A stretch of 33,461 nucleotides of DNA from Desulforhopalus sp. Lineage in GTDB: Bacteria > Desulfobacterota > Desulfobulbia > Desulfobulbales > Desulfocapsaceae. Location: the NCBI GenBank assembly GCA_024710585.1, contig JANJUM010000141.1:1-33461 (forward strand). Direction: 5' to 3'. Position 1 is the stretch's first letter. Every line of letters starts with the position of its first letter. A program made the position numbers and the translations under genes. The notes below the pieces were generated by a model, which had not been told where the DNA came from, did no database searches, and saw nothing but the letters and a program-made list of their open reading frames with translations. Of the stretch, positions 1-7,734 are shown piece after piece.

Positions 1-1
1 G

Positions 2-901
2 ATGGTTCTCGGTCCGCTGCGACTCGGCGTGATGACGATGCACTGGCTGCCTGGCGGCGATTTTCGCCTGGACGGCGGCGGCATCTTCGGCCCGGTGCCC
101 AAGACCTCGTGGCAGCGGCGCTGGCCGGCGGCCGCCGATAATACCCTGCGGCTGTGCAACGACCCATTGCTGGTCGACACCGGTCGGGACCTGCTGGTCG
201 TCGACGGTGGGCTCGGCGACGCCCTGTCGCCACGCCTGCGCGAGGAATACCGGGTGACCACCCCATGGGCCCTGCCAAAGCGGCTCGCCGCTTTGGGCAT
301 GGATTGTGGCGACATCAGCCATGTCGTCATCACCCACGGCGACTTCGACCACGTCGGCGGCCTCGTTCGCAGCACCGGCAGCGGTCGCGAGGCGACCTTC
401 CCCAACGCCATCCACTACATGCAGCGCCGGGAATGGCACGACATGCGGGATCCCCATCCGCGCTCGGCGGGCTCCTGCGATGCCGCCATCCTCGAAATGC
501 TGCCCGCGGGGCGGCTCGAGCTGGTCGACGGGGAGGCGGAGATCTGTCCTGGGGTGGTGCTGCGCCACTCCGGCGGCCATACCCGCGGCCATCAGGTGGT
601 GGAACTGCACACCGGCGCCGGCCTCGCCCTGTGCCCCGCCGACCTCATGCCCACCCACTGCCACGGCCGGCCTCTGTGGCAATGCGCCTATGACAGCGAG
701 CCCCTGGTGGTTGTTGACCGCAAGATCGATTACCTGGCGCGATATGACCAAAACACCTGGTATCTCCTCTACCACGACCCCTATGTGCGCGCCATGCGCC
801 TCGGCCCTAAAGGGGAGGTGCGTGAGACCTGGCCGATGCCGTGGCCGGAGGTGGCTGCCCTCATCGCCCGGGAGGTCGCCGGCGGAGAAGACCCGGCTTG
901 A
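2..901 (+). CDS. MBL-fold metallo-hydrolase (YtnP/lactonase-like)
   Basis: Probably a metal-dependent hydrolase of the metallo-beta-lactamase superfamily, resembling the YtnP/quorum-quenching lactonase branch; the substrate is unknown. The 299-residue frame contains the metal motif THGDFDHVGG at residues 111-120, a downstream histidine in GGHTRGH (H193), an aspartate in CPADLMP (D214) and a C-terminal histidine in YHDP (H258), in the order expected for the fold. The core motif reads H-x-D-x-D-H rather than the usual H-x-H-x-D-H, so the second metal ligand is Asp114. An N-terminal FRLDGGGIFGPVPK stretch (about 21-34) is typical of this branch. The ATG lies at the second base of the window, so the true start could be further upstream. 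The gene reads into the acuI-like gene 48 bp downstream. Confidence 0.8.
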   Translation: MVLGPLRLGVMTMHWLPGGDFRLDGGGIFGPVPKTSWQRRWPAAADNTLRLCNDPLLVDTGRDLLVVDGGLGDALSPRLREEYRVTTPWALPKRLAALGMDCGDISHVVITHGDFDHVGGLVRSTGSGREATFPNAIHYMQRREWHDMRDPHPRSAGSCDAAILEMLPAGRLELVDGEAEICPGVVLRHSGGHTRGHQVVELHTGAGLALCPADLMPTHCHGRPLWQCAYDSEPLVVVDRKIDYLARYDQNTWYLLYHDPYVRAMRLGPKGEVRETWPMPWPEVAALIAREVAGGEDPA

Positions 902-949
902 AGCCGGAATGAATTGAGAGATCAGTAGATAAACAAGGAGGCGACAGCG

Positions 950-1936
950 ATGAGTGGTTCCTTTCGCGCCCTGGTGGTGGCGGAAAATGACAGCGGCGGG
1001 TTTACGAGAACGGTCACCACGAGAGCTATGGGCGAGCTGCCCGTCGGGGAGGTTCTGGTGCGGGTTGGCTGGTCGTCTCTCAACTACAAGGACGCCCTCT
1101 CCGCCAGCGGCAATCGTGGGGTGACGCGGCGCTATCCGCACACCCCGGGAATCGACGCCGCCGGGGTGGTCGAGCACAGCGACTCCCCCGATTTCAGGGT
1201 CGGCGATGAGGTGCTGGTCACCAGCTATGACCTGGGCATGAACACCTCCGGTGGCTTCGCCGAGTATATCCGCGTCCCCGCCGGCTGGGTGATACCTCTC
1301 CCGCCAGGGCTGTCCCAGAGGGAGGCAATGATGCTCGGCACCGCCGGCCTGACCGCCGGCCTCGCCGTGGCCGCGGTTGTCGGCCGGGCGACCAGGGGCG
1401 GCGAAGTGCTGGTCACCGGGGCCAGCGGTGGCGTCGGCATCTTCGCCGTCTCCATCCTCGGCCAGATGGGGATTCCGGTGGCGGCGGTGAGTGGCAAGCC
1501 GCAGGCGGCGGAGCTGCTGCACTCCCTCGGGGCAGGCACCATCCTCTCGCGGAGCGAGGCCCTCGCAGGCAAGGAAAAACCACTGCTCAAGGCGCGCTGG
1601 GCGGGGGTGGTGGACACCGTGGGTGGCGAGATCCTCGCCACCGCGGTCAAGTCGCTGGCGCCGGCGGGGGTGGCCGCCTGCTGCGGCAACGTCCTTTCCC
1701 CCGAGCTGCCTTTGACCGTCTTCCCCTTCATCCTGCGCGGGGCGTCGCTGGTCGGCATCGACTCGCAGAACTGCCCGATGGAGGAGCGTAAAGAGATGTG
1801 GCGACGGCTGGCTGGCGAATGGAAGCCGGCCCGTCTTGAGGAGCTGTGCCGCGAGGTGCCTCTGGAGAAACTCGAGGAGGAGATCGTCACCATCCTCGCC
1901 GGGGGTCAGCAGGGGAGGGTGCTGGTAAGAATCTAG
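950..1936 (+). CDS. acuI: YhdH/AcuI-family NADPH-dependent acrylyl-CoA reductase-like oxidoreductase
   Basis: A zinc-free medium-chain dehydrogenase/reductase of the YhdH/AcuI group. Characterised members reduce acryloyl-CoA to propionyl-CoA with NADPH. The 328-residue length matches the family. The N-terminal catalytic domain has the family motif SSLNYKDAL (residues 42-50) and HTPGIDAAGVV (64-74). The nucleotide-binding loop VTGASGGVG is at 155-163, and a cofactor-discriminating SGK follows at 181-183. A clear Shine-Dalgarno, aaggagg at 935-941, supports the ATG at 950. It is the second gene of a same-strand run of four. A role in detoxifying acryloyl-CoA or in propionate or DMSP-type metabolism is inference; a general quinone or enoyl-CoA reductase role is the alternative. 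Confidence 0.85.
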   Translation: MSGSFRALVVAENDSGGFTRTVTTRAMGELPVGEVLVRVGWSSLNYKDALSASGNRGVTRRYPHTPGIDAAGVVEHSDSPDFRVGDEVLVTSYDLGMNTSGGFAEYIRVPAGWVIPLPPGLSQREAMMLGTAGLTAGLAVAAVVGRATRGGEVLVTGASGGVGIFAVSILGQMGIPVAAVSGKPQAAELLHSLGAGTILSRSEALAGKEKPLLKARWAGVVDTVGGEILATAVKSLAPAGVAACCGNVLSPELPLTVFPFILRGASLVGIDSQNCPMEERKEMWRRLAGEWKPARLEELCREVPLEKLEEEIVTILAGGQQGRVLVRI

Positions 1937-2064
1937 GCGCTTGCGGTGGCGGGGCGATCCTCTCGGCTTGCGGTGGCCGGGACGCTCCGGCGCCGAAGCA
2001 GGGGAGTTACGGCGGCCGCCGCCCGCGGGTGGCGGCATGGACAAGGTTGAACAGGAAGGAAGAT

Positions 2065-3018
2065 ATGAAACGGACCGGGTTTGCTTATGACGAAAGGTTT
2101 CTTCTCCACAAGACCGGACGCTATCACCCCGAGGCGTCGGAACGCCTGGAGGCCATTGTTGGCTGGATGAAAACCTCGGGGATGCTGGGCAAGCTGACCC
2201 CCATCGAGGTAACCAGGGCCAACCAGCGCTGGATAGAGGCGGTTCACGACATCCACTACATCATGCGCTTCGACGAGGCGTGCAGTTCGGGCATCAACGA
2301 GTTCGAGCATCCCGATAACGCCATCTGTCGCGACACCTGCGAGGCGGCCTTTCTCGCTGTCGGCGCGGTGCTCAACGCCATCGACGCGGTGATGAAGGGG
2401 ACGGTCGACAACGCTTTCTGCGCCGTCCGTCCCCCCGGCCACCATGCCGAGGTCGACCGCGCCATGGGCTTCTGCTACTTTAACAATGTCGCCATCGGCG
2501 CCCGCTATCTGCAGAAGCAGCACGGTATCGACCGGGTCGGCATCATCGACTTCGACGTCCATCACGGCAACGGCACGCAACATATCTTCGAGCATGACCC
2601 TACGGTGTTCTACTACAGCATCCACGAGCACCCCTCTTTCGCCTATCCCGGCACTGGCCGGGAGTTCGAGACCGGCCTTGGCGAGGGGGAAGGTTTCACC
2701 GTCAATTCGCCGGTTCTGCCGGGCCGCGGCGATCATGACTATAAGCGGCTGATCATGCAGGATCTGGTGCCGGCCTTCAAGAAGTTCAATCCCGAGTTCA
2801 TTCTCGTCTCGGCCGGTTTCGATGCCCATGAGAGCGACATGATGTCCGGCACCAACCTCACCACCGACGGCTATGACTTCATCTCCGAGGTGGTGGTCAA
2901 TCTCGTCAACCGCTGCAGCGGCGGGCGGGTGGTGTCGGTGCTCGAGGGCGGCTACAACCTCGATGTCCTGCCGATGCTGGTGGAAAATCATATCAGGTTC
3001 CTCGCCGAGCTGCGCTGA
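2065..3018 (+). CDS. histone deacetylase family protein (AcuC-like)
   Basis: A zinc-dependent deacetylase of the class I HDAC/AcuC/acetylpolyamine amidohydrolase superfamily, cytoplasmic. The 317-residue product has every active-site block: RPPGHHAE (residues 122-129, the paired histidines), FCYFNNVAIGA (137-146), IDFDVHHGNG (161-170, ligands D164 and H166), SAGFDAH (249-255, ligand D253) and EGGYN (294-298, transition-state tyrosine Y297). The frame is open further upstream, but the ATG at 2065 has an aggaagg ribosome site just before it and fits the family N-terminus (TGFAYDERF), so I start there. The next gene encodes an AcuB-like CBS-ACT protein. In Bacillus, AcuB and AcuC are co-encoded and AcuC removes an acetyl group from acetyl-CoA synthetase. 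That pairing suggests a protein deacetylase role, but a small-molecule substrate is possible. Confidence 0.88.
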   Translation: MKRTGFAYDERFLLHKTGRYHPEASERLEAIVGWMKTSGMLGKLTPIEVTRANQRWIEAVHDIHYIMRFDEACSSGINEFEHPDNAICRDTCEAAFLAVGAVLNAIDAVMKGTVDNAFCAVRPPGHHAEVDRAMGFCYFNNVAIGARYLQKQHGIDRVGIIDFDVHHGNGTQHIFEHDPTVFYYSIHEHPSFAYPGTGREFETGLGEGEGFTVNSPVLPGRGDHDYKRLIMQDLVPAFKKFNPEFILVSAGFDAHESDMMSGTNLTTDGYDFISEVVVNLVNRCSGGRVVSVLEGGYNLDVLPMLVENHIRFLAELR

Positions 3019-3075
3019 TGGGCGGCCTGGCGGGGGCTATGCAACGGAGATAACCAAAGAGTTTGTGGAGGTGGT

Positions 3076-3753
3076 ATGTTTGTCAGCGAACGAATGTCGA
3101 GAAATTTGATCACCGCCGGCCCGGAAATGACCATTCTGGAGGCGAAAACCCTGATGAGCGAGAAGAAAATCCGTCACCTGCCGGTGATCGACCAGGCCGG
3201 CAAGCTCATCGGCATCGTCAGCGACCGCGACATCCGCGACGCCATGCCGTCGATTCTCCTCCCCAAGGAGGACTACGACCGCAACCTGGCCAAGGTAATG
3301 GACTTTCCGGTGCAGGACATCATGAGCAAGAACCCGCTGGCCATCTATGCCTACTACACCATCCAGGACAGCCTCCTGGTGATGCAGAAGCGCAAGGTGG
3401 GGGCTCTGCCGGTCATCGACGAGGAAGGCTACCTCAAGGGCATCCTCTCCACCCGCGACCTCCTGCGGGCCTTCGTCAACGTCATGAACATCGACGAGCC
3501 GGGCACCCTGCTGTGCATCATCGTCACCGAGCGCCAGGGGCAGATGAAGCGCATCGTCGACATCATCACCGAGGAGAAGATTTCCCTGGGCAGCGTCCTG
3601 GTGGCCCGTGTCTGGGACAAGGAGAAGCGGGCGGTCTTCCCCTATTTGCTGACCAACAACGTCGCCAAGGTCAAGCAGAAGCTGATTGACAGCGGCTTCA
3701 TCCTCATCGACCCGATGCAGTGGTACCTCGACCAGCTGCCCAAGCGCGACTGA
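3076..3753 (+). CDS. CBS-CBS-ACT domain protein (AcuB-like)
   Basis: A 225-residue regulatory protein with two tandem CBS domains (about residues 1-58 and 78-135; motifs HLPVID, GIVSDRDIR and ALPVIDEEG, GILSTRDLL) and a C-terminal ACT-like domain (about 143-212). CBS pairs bind adenine nucleotides and ACT domains usually sense small metabolites. The domain order and length match Bacillus AcuB. The ATG follows a gtggaggt ribosome site by a few bases. It lies 57 bp behind the AcuC-like gene and probably shares its transcript. The function is inferred to be energy- or nucleotide-responsive control of the neighbouring deacetylase or of acetate/acyl-CoA metabolism. No enzymatic motif is visible. 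Confidence 0.85.
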   Translation: MFVSERMSRNLITAGPEMTILEAKTLMSEKKIRHLPVIDQAGKLIGIVSDRDIRDAMPSILLPKEDYDRNLAKVMDFPVQDIMSKNPLAIYAYYTIQDSLLVMQKRKVGALPVIDEEGYLKGILSTRDLLRAFVNVMNIDEPGTLLCIIVTERQGQMKRIVDIITEEKISLGSVLVARVWDKEKRAVFPYLLTNNVAKVKQKLIDSGFILIDPMQWYLDQLPKRD

Positions 3754-3783
3754 TCGCTACCGCATCATGGCGGAGCGCCGGGA

Positions 3784-3810
3784 TTGCGGCCCATGCCTGT
3801 CGGGCCGCAA
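3784..3810. terminator. hairpin between convergent genes, candidate terminator
   Basis: A perfect 9-bp inverted repeat (ttgcggccc / gggccgcaa) with a 9-nt loop lies in the 97-bp gap between the convergent CBS-ACT and malonyl-CoA decarboxylase genes. No strong T-run follows on either strand, so intrinsic termination is only plausible. Confidence 0.5.
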
Positions 3811-3850
3811 CCCTGTGCCTTCTTTCCGGCGGCGATGGCGGGTTCTCCGC

Positions 3851-5245
3851 CTAGCCCCGCGCCAGCCTGGCTACCGCGGTAGAGCAGGCGACCTCGCCGC
3901 TCCCGGTGTAGCTCTCGTGGTTCTTCTCGATGTGCGACAGTTGGTAGAGGTAATTGACCATCATTCCCGCCGACTGTTGCCAGCCCTTGGCGGAGCGATC
4001 GGCGCCCCAGTTGACACGCTCAATCCGCGCGCCGTTGGAGAGGTGGAAGTGGCAGACCCGGTCATGGGCCTGCCGGCCCCTTTTCACATTGAGCAGGTAG
4101 TCGCAGCAAAGGCGCGTCAGGATGGGCTTGAGTGGCGACTGCGGCTCGCTCTGGAAGTGTTCCTCGAGGTTGTACAGGCTGCGCAGGAAAAACTCGCCGG
4201 GTTTGTCGCCGCCCTGTTCCTTCAAGCTGCGCTCTTCCTTTTCGGTCAGCTGCAGCGTCTCGCCTTGGGCGCGCAGATAGGGAAGAAAGCCGGGGATGGG
4301 GGACAGGGTGGAGAAGGTCTTGAGGTTGGGCAGCTTGTCGCTCAGGTCCTTGACCACGTTCTTGATGAGGAAGTTGCCGAAGGGGACCCCGGCGAGACCG
4401 GCCTGGCAGTTGGAGATGGAGTAGAATATGGCGCAGTCGGCGGCGGTTGGCGAGAGGGTCGGGCCGCTCTCGTCGAGGAGGTCGTGGATGTTGTCGGCTA
4501 TGCCGTTGACCAGGGCGACCTCGACGAAAATCAGCGGCTCGCGCGGCATGCGCGGATGGAAATAGGCAAAGCAGCGACGGTCCTGGCGCAGGCGGTGTTT
4601 CAAATCACGCCACGAGGTGATGGCATGTACCGCCTCGTATTTGATGAGGTTTTCGAGGATGATCGCCGGGGTCTCCCAGGTGATGCGCTGCAGGTCGAGA
4701 AAGCCGACGTCGAACCATGAGGAAAGCAGGGCGAGGAGGTCCTGGTCGAGGGAGCGCAGGGCGGAGTCGTCGCCCACCATCGGCAGGAGCTCGGCACGCA
4801 GGTCGACGAGGAACTTGACACCCTCCTGCAGGCCGTTGAACTGCCGCAGCAGAATGGTGCGCCGTGGCTCCAGCAGCCGGCGCAGGTCGCGGTTGCTCCG
4901 TCGGCGTTCTTCCTCGTCGGTGCACTGCAGGCGGATCGTGGCGGCTTTCTCCACTGCCTCGTCGTCGACATCGTATTCCCTGGCGAGCAGTTCGAGGAAA
5001 CGCCTGCGGCCGCCGGGGTCGAGGGTCAGGTAGGTTTCGCCCAGCAGAGCGGCGCGGGTGCGCGCCGAAACGTCGCCGCCACGCCCTTCCAGACAGGCGT
5101 CGATGCGCCGGCGCAGTCCGGGCAGGTCGCTGTCCGGCAGGCTCGGGGCGACGAGGTTCTTGCGGGCGGCCTGCTCGCCAAGCGGCCAGATCTGGCGGAT
5201 ACGTCGCAGGGTGCGGTCCCAGAGGGGTTCGTCACGATCGAACAT
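3851..5245 (-). CDS. malonyl-CoA decarboxylase
   Basis: Decarboxylates malonyl-CoA to acetyl-CoA and CO2. The 464-residue product fits the bacterial MCD family (MatA/MLYCD). It has an N-terminal helical region (about 1-190) followed by the acetyltransferase-fold catalytic domain. Recognisable blocks are FYSISNCQAGLAGVPFGNF (274-292), FSTLSPIPGF (311-320, holding the serine that corresponds to the catalytic Ser of the human enzyme) and HFHLSNGA (399-406, with the conserved His401). The block near 421-434 (GWQQSAGMMVNYLY) is also typical. No matB (malonyl-CoA synthetase) or malonate transporter gene is nearby. It lies 57 bp downstream of rnd on the same strand, so the two are probably cotranscribed. 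It may lower malonyl-CoA or counter malonyl-CoA wastage, but that is inference. Confidence 0.93.
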   Translation of the reverse strand: MFDRDEPLWDRTLRRIRQIWPLGEQAARKNLVAPSLPDSDLPGLRRRIDACLEGRGGDVSARTRAALLGETYLTLDPGGRRRFLELLAREYDVDDEAVEKAATIRLQCTDEEERRRSNRDLRRLLEPRRTILLRQFNGLQEGVKFLVDLRAELLPMVGDDSALRSLDQDLLALLSSWFDVGFLDLQRITWETPAIILENLIKYEAVHAITSWRDLKHRLRQDRRCFAYFHPRMPREPLIFVEVALVNGIADNIHDLLDESGPTLSPTAADCAIFYSISNCQAGLAGVPFGNFLIKNVVKDLSDKLPNLKTFSTLSPIPGFLPYLRAQGETLQLTEKEERSLKEQGGDKPGEFFLRSLYNLEEHFQSEPQSPLKPILTRLCCDYLLNVKRGRQAHDRVCHFHLSNGARIERVNWGADRSAKGWQQSAGMMVNYLYQLSHIEKNHESYTGSGEVACSTAVARLARG

Positions 5246-5302
5246 AGTCGCTCCTGGCGCGGGCTGTGGGTCGGGTGCAACTACGGGTCGCCCGCCGGCG
5301 TC

Positions 5303-6439
5303 TCAGGCCCGCCCGTGGTTGCGGTAGAAGTCCTCGAGAAAGTTCTTGCGCCAGCCCTCGGTCTGCCGCAGCTGGCGTGGGGTGGCCGCTTTCTTGCCAT
5401 TGAGGGCGGTGACCAGCTGCTTCAACTCGCCGGTGGTGCCGACGAGGCCCGGGGCGATGCCGAGCACCCCGGCCTTGAGGTCGATGAGCTTGACGAGCTT
5501 GTCATAGGTGAGGCGCTCGGCTGGCCCCAGTCGCAGTGGCCGTTCCGGGGCGGGATAGCTGTCGGTGGCTTGCTTGAGGGTGCTGTCGATGATCGCCGCC
5601 ACGGTCGTGCCATAACGGGAAATGGCCTTGTCGGAGAGCCCGCAGTGGGCTTTCTGCCCCTCGGCGGTTATGGCGCGGTGTCTGGCCAGTTCGATGAGCT
5701 GGGCGTCCTTGATGAGGTGGCCGCGGGGACGGTTGATCTTCTTGGCCATGCCCTCGCGCCAGATACAGAGGTTCTTGAGGATGGCCAGCCCGGGGCTGTC
5801 GAGGCCGCTGGTGCCGCGCAGCTTCTGCCAGCGCGACTCGGCGCCGTTGCCGCTGTAGGTGATCGGGTTGTTGAGCAGGTTGAGTTCCTCCTGCAGCCAG
5901 GATCTGATCTTCGGGCCGACGAGGCGTGAGAGGAGGAGAACCCTGATGGCGCGGAGGTAGCGGACGTCGTCGAGGGCATAGCGCTTCTGCTCGTCGGTGA
6001 GCGGACGCTGGCACCAGTTGCTGCGCGTCTCTTCCTTGGCGAGGTCGATGTCGAGCAGTTCTTTGATGAGATTGCCCAAGGAGAGGGTCGCCGGAAGGCT
6101 GCAGAAGCCGGCGGCGAGTCTGGTGTCGAAGATGTTCTGCGGCTCGGCGCCGGTGGCGCGGCGCAAGATCATCAGGTCCTGGGGAGCGTCGTGGAGGATC
6201 TTCACCACCCCGCGGTGGGCGAGCAGCTCCCCCAGCGGGCCGAGGTCGGAGATGGCCAGAGGATCGATGAGGAAGCATTCCTCGTCGGAGAGCGACAGTT
6301 GGATCAGGCCGAGCTGCGGGTAGTAGGTGCGCTCCCAGACGAACTCGGTGTCGAGGCCGACGGCTTCGCTTTCTTTGGCGCGGGCGACGAGGCTGCGCAG
6401 GTCTTCCCAGTTGTCGATATACGTCTTGTCGTTTTGCAT
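5303..6439 (-). CDS. rnd: ribonuclease D (3'-5' exoribonuclease)
   Basis: A 3'-5' exoribonuclease of the DEDDy superfamily that trims tRNA and other stable RNA 3' ends in the cytoplasm. The 378-residue protein has the catalytic residues in order: D30 and E32 in LDTEF, D88 in HDAPQD (83-88), and Y154/D158 in YALDDVRYL. An HRDC nucleic-acid-binding domain follows (about 212-293), and the length matches RNase D (about 375). The ATG at 6439 gives the expected N-terminus. It is divergent from the yejB-like gene and is followed by malonyl-CoA decarboxylase. No strong promoter stands out in the 242-bp divergent gap. Confidence 0.92.
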   Translation of the reverse strand: MQNDKTYIDNWEDLRSLVARAKESEAVGLDTEFVWERTYYPQLGLIQLSLSDEECFLIDPLAISDLGPLGELLAHRGVVKILHDAPQDLMILRRATGAEPQNIFDTRLAAGFCSLPATLSLGNLIKELLDIDLAKEETRSNWCQRPLTDEQKRYALDDVRYLRAIRVLLLSRLVGPKIRSWLQEELNLLNNPITYSGNGAESRWQKLRGTSGLDSPGLAILKNLCIWREGMAKKINRPRGHLIKDAQLIELARHRAITAEGQKAHCGLSDKAISRYGTTVAAIIDSTLKQATDSYPAPERPLRLGPAERLTYDKLVKLIDLKAGVLGIAPGLVGTTGELKQLVTALNGKKAATPRQLRQTEGWRKNFLEDFYRNHGRA

Positions 6440-6681
6440 GGTGTCGCTTTCAGGTAAAGAGAAACAGTCGATGCCCGGCCTGCAACCACCTCAGCAAGGC
6501 TGTTCCGGGGCGGGACAGGGCGGTTGGCGGTGCCAATGGGGCATTTCTCCGACGATTCGTTTAAAATGACACAAAGGACGAGCAAAAAACAAGAAATATT
6601 GTTTTCTTATGGAAAATGATCGCTCCCTTCTCCCTGAAATCGGCGGGTCCAGGCGGCCCGCCCGCTGCGTGACGCCAAGCG

Positions 6682-7734
6682 ATGGTCGCCTATATCGTCA
6701 AACGAGTGCTGCTGATGATCCCCACCCTCTTCGGGGTGATGCTGATCACCTTCGCCGTCACCCAGTTCGTGCCCGGGGGGCCGGTGGAAAAGCTCCTTGG
6801 CGAGATGCAGGGCATCGCCGGCGGCGGCGAGGTGCACAGCACCCCCAGGGCCATCTACCGCGGCGATTCCGGCCTCGACAGCGAGCGACTGGCGCATCTC
6901 GAGAAGCTCTACGGCTTTGACAAGCCGCCGCTGGAACGATTCATCAGCATGATGGGGCGCTATCTGGTCTTCGATTTCGGCACCTCCTACTATCACCAGC
7001 GCAGCGTCGCAGAATTGGTGGTGTCGCGCATGCCGGTATCGATGTCGCTTGGCCTGTGGAGCTTCATCATCGTCTATGCAGTATGCATCCCTCTCGGCAT
7101 CAAGAAGGCGGTGGCCGACGGCTCGCGCTTCGACCTGATCTCTTCGACGGTGATCCTCGTCGGTTATGCCATTCCCGGCTTCGTCCTCGGCGTGCTGCTG
7201 GTGGTGCTCTTCGGCGGTGGCAGCTTCTGGTCGATCTTCCCCCTGCGCGGCCTGGTCTCGGACAACTTCGACGAGTTATCCCCCCTGATGCAGGTCCTCG
7301 ACTATCTCTGGCACATGGTGCTGCCGATTACCTCCGGGGCGGTGGGCAGCCTGGCGGTGATGACCATGCTCACCAAGAACTCCTTTCTCGAGGAGATCAA
7401 CAAGCAGTACGTGCTCACCGCCCGCGCCAAAGGCCTCAGCGAGGGCAAGGTGCTCTACAAGCACGTCTTCCGCAACGGCATCATCCCCATCATCACCGGC
7501 TTTCCCGGGTATTTCATCGCCTCCTTCTTCACCGGCAGCCTGCTCATCGAGACCATCTTCTCCCTGCAGGGCATGGGGCTGCTCGCCTACGAGTCGGTGC
7601 TCAACCGCGACTACCCTGTGGTCCTCGGCACTCTCTACTTCTTCACCATCATCGGCCTCGTCTCGCGCCTGCTCTCCGATCTCAGCTATGTGATCGTCGA
7701 CCCGCGCATCACCTTCGAGAGCATCGATGGCTAG
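6682..7734 (+). CDS. yejB: peptide ABC transporter permease, YejB-type
   Basis: Inner-membrane permease of the DppB/OppB/YejB class. The 350-residue protein has an N-terminal membrane helix (about residues 5-30, RVLLMIPTLFGVMLITFAV), further hydrophobic segments through the C-terminal half, and the binding-protein-dependent transport EAA-type loop (YVLTARAKGLSEGKVLYKHVFRNG, split here around RAKGL). The large periplasmic insert and the HSTPRAIYRGDSGLD region fit YejB rather than OppB. No good Shine-Dalgarno precedes the ATG at 6682. The gene overlaps yejE by 8 bp. The usual neighbours, a YejA-type binding protein and a YejF-type ATPase, are absent from this window. Confidence 0.88.
   Translation: MVAYIVKRVLLMIPTLFGVMLITFAVTQFVPGGPVEKLLGEMQGIAGGGEVHSTPRAIYRGDSGLDSERLAHLEKLYGFDKPPLERFISMMGRYLVFDFGTSYYHQRSVAELVVSRMPVSMSLGLWSFIIVYAVCIPLGIKKAVADGSRFDLISSTVILVGYAIPGFVLGVLLVVLFGGGSFWSIFPLRGLVSDNFDELSPLMQVLDYLWHMVLPITSGAVGSLAVMTMLTKNSFLEEINKQYVLTARAKGLSEGKVLYKHVFRNGIIPIITGFPGYFIASFFTGSLLIETIFSLQGMGLLAYESVLNRDYPVVLGTLYFFTIIGLVSRLLSDLSYVIVDPRITFESIDG

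Noticed and set aside
1940-1990. Direct repeat (cttgcggtgg twice) between the acuI-like and deacetylase genes
   Set aside because: Only 10 bp, in GC-rich spacer, with no sign of a mobile element or regulatory function.
1933-2991. 352-codon open frame on the minus strand
   Set aside because: Antisense to the AcuC-like deacetylase; its translation has no recognisable domain.
3686-4720. 344-codon open frame on the plus strand
   Set aside because: Antisense to malonyl-CoA decarboxylase, whose catalytic motifs are intact.
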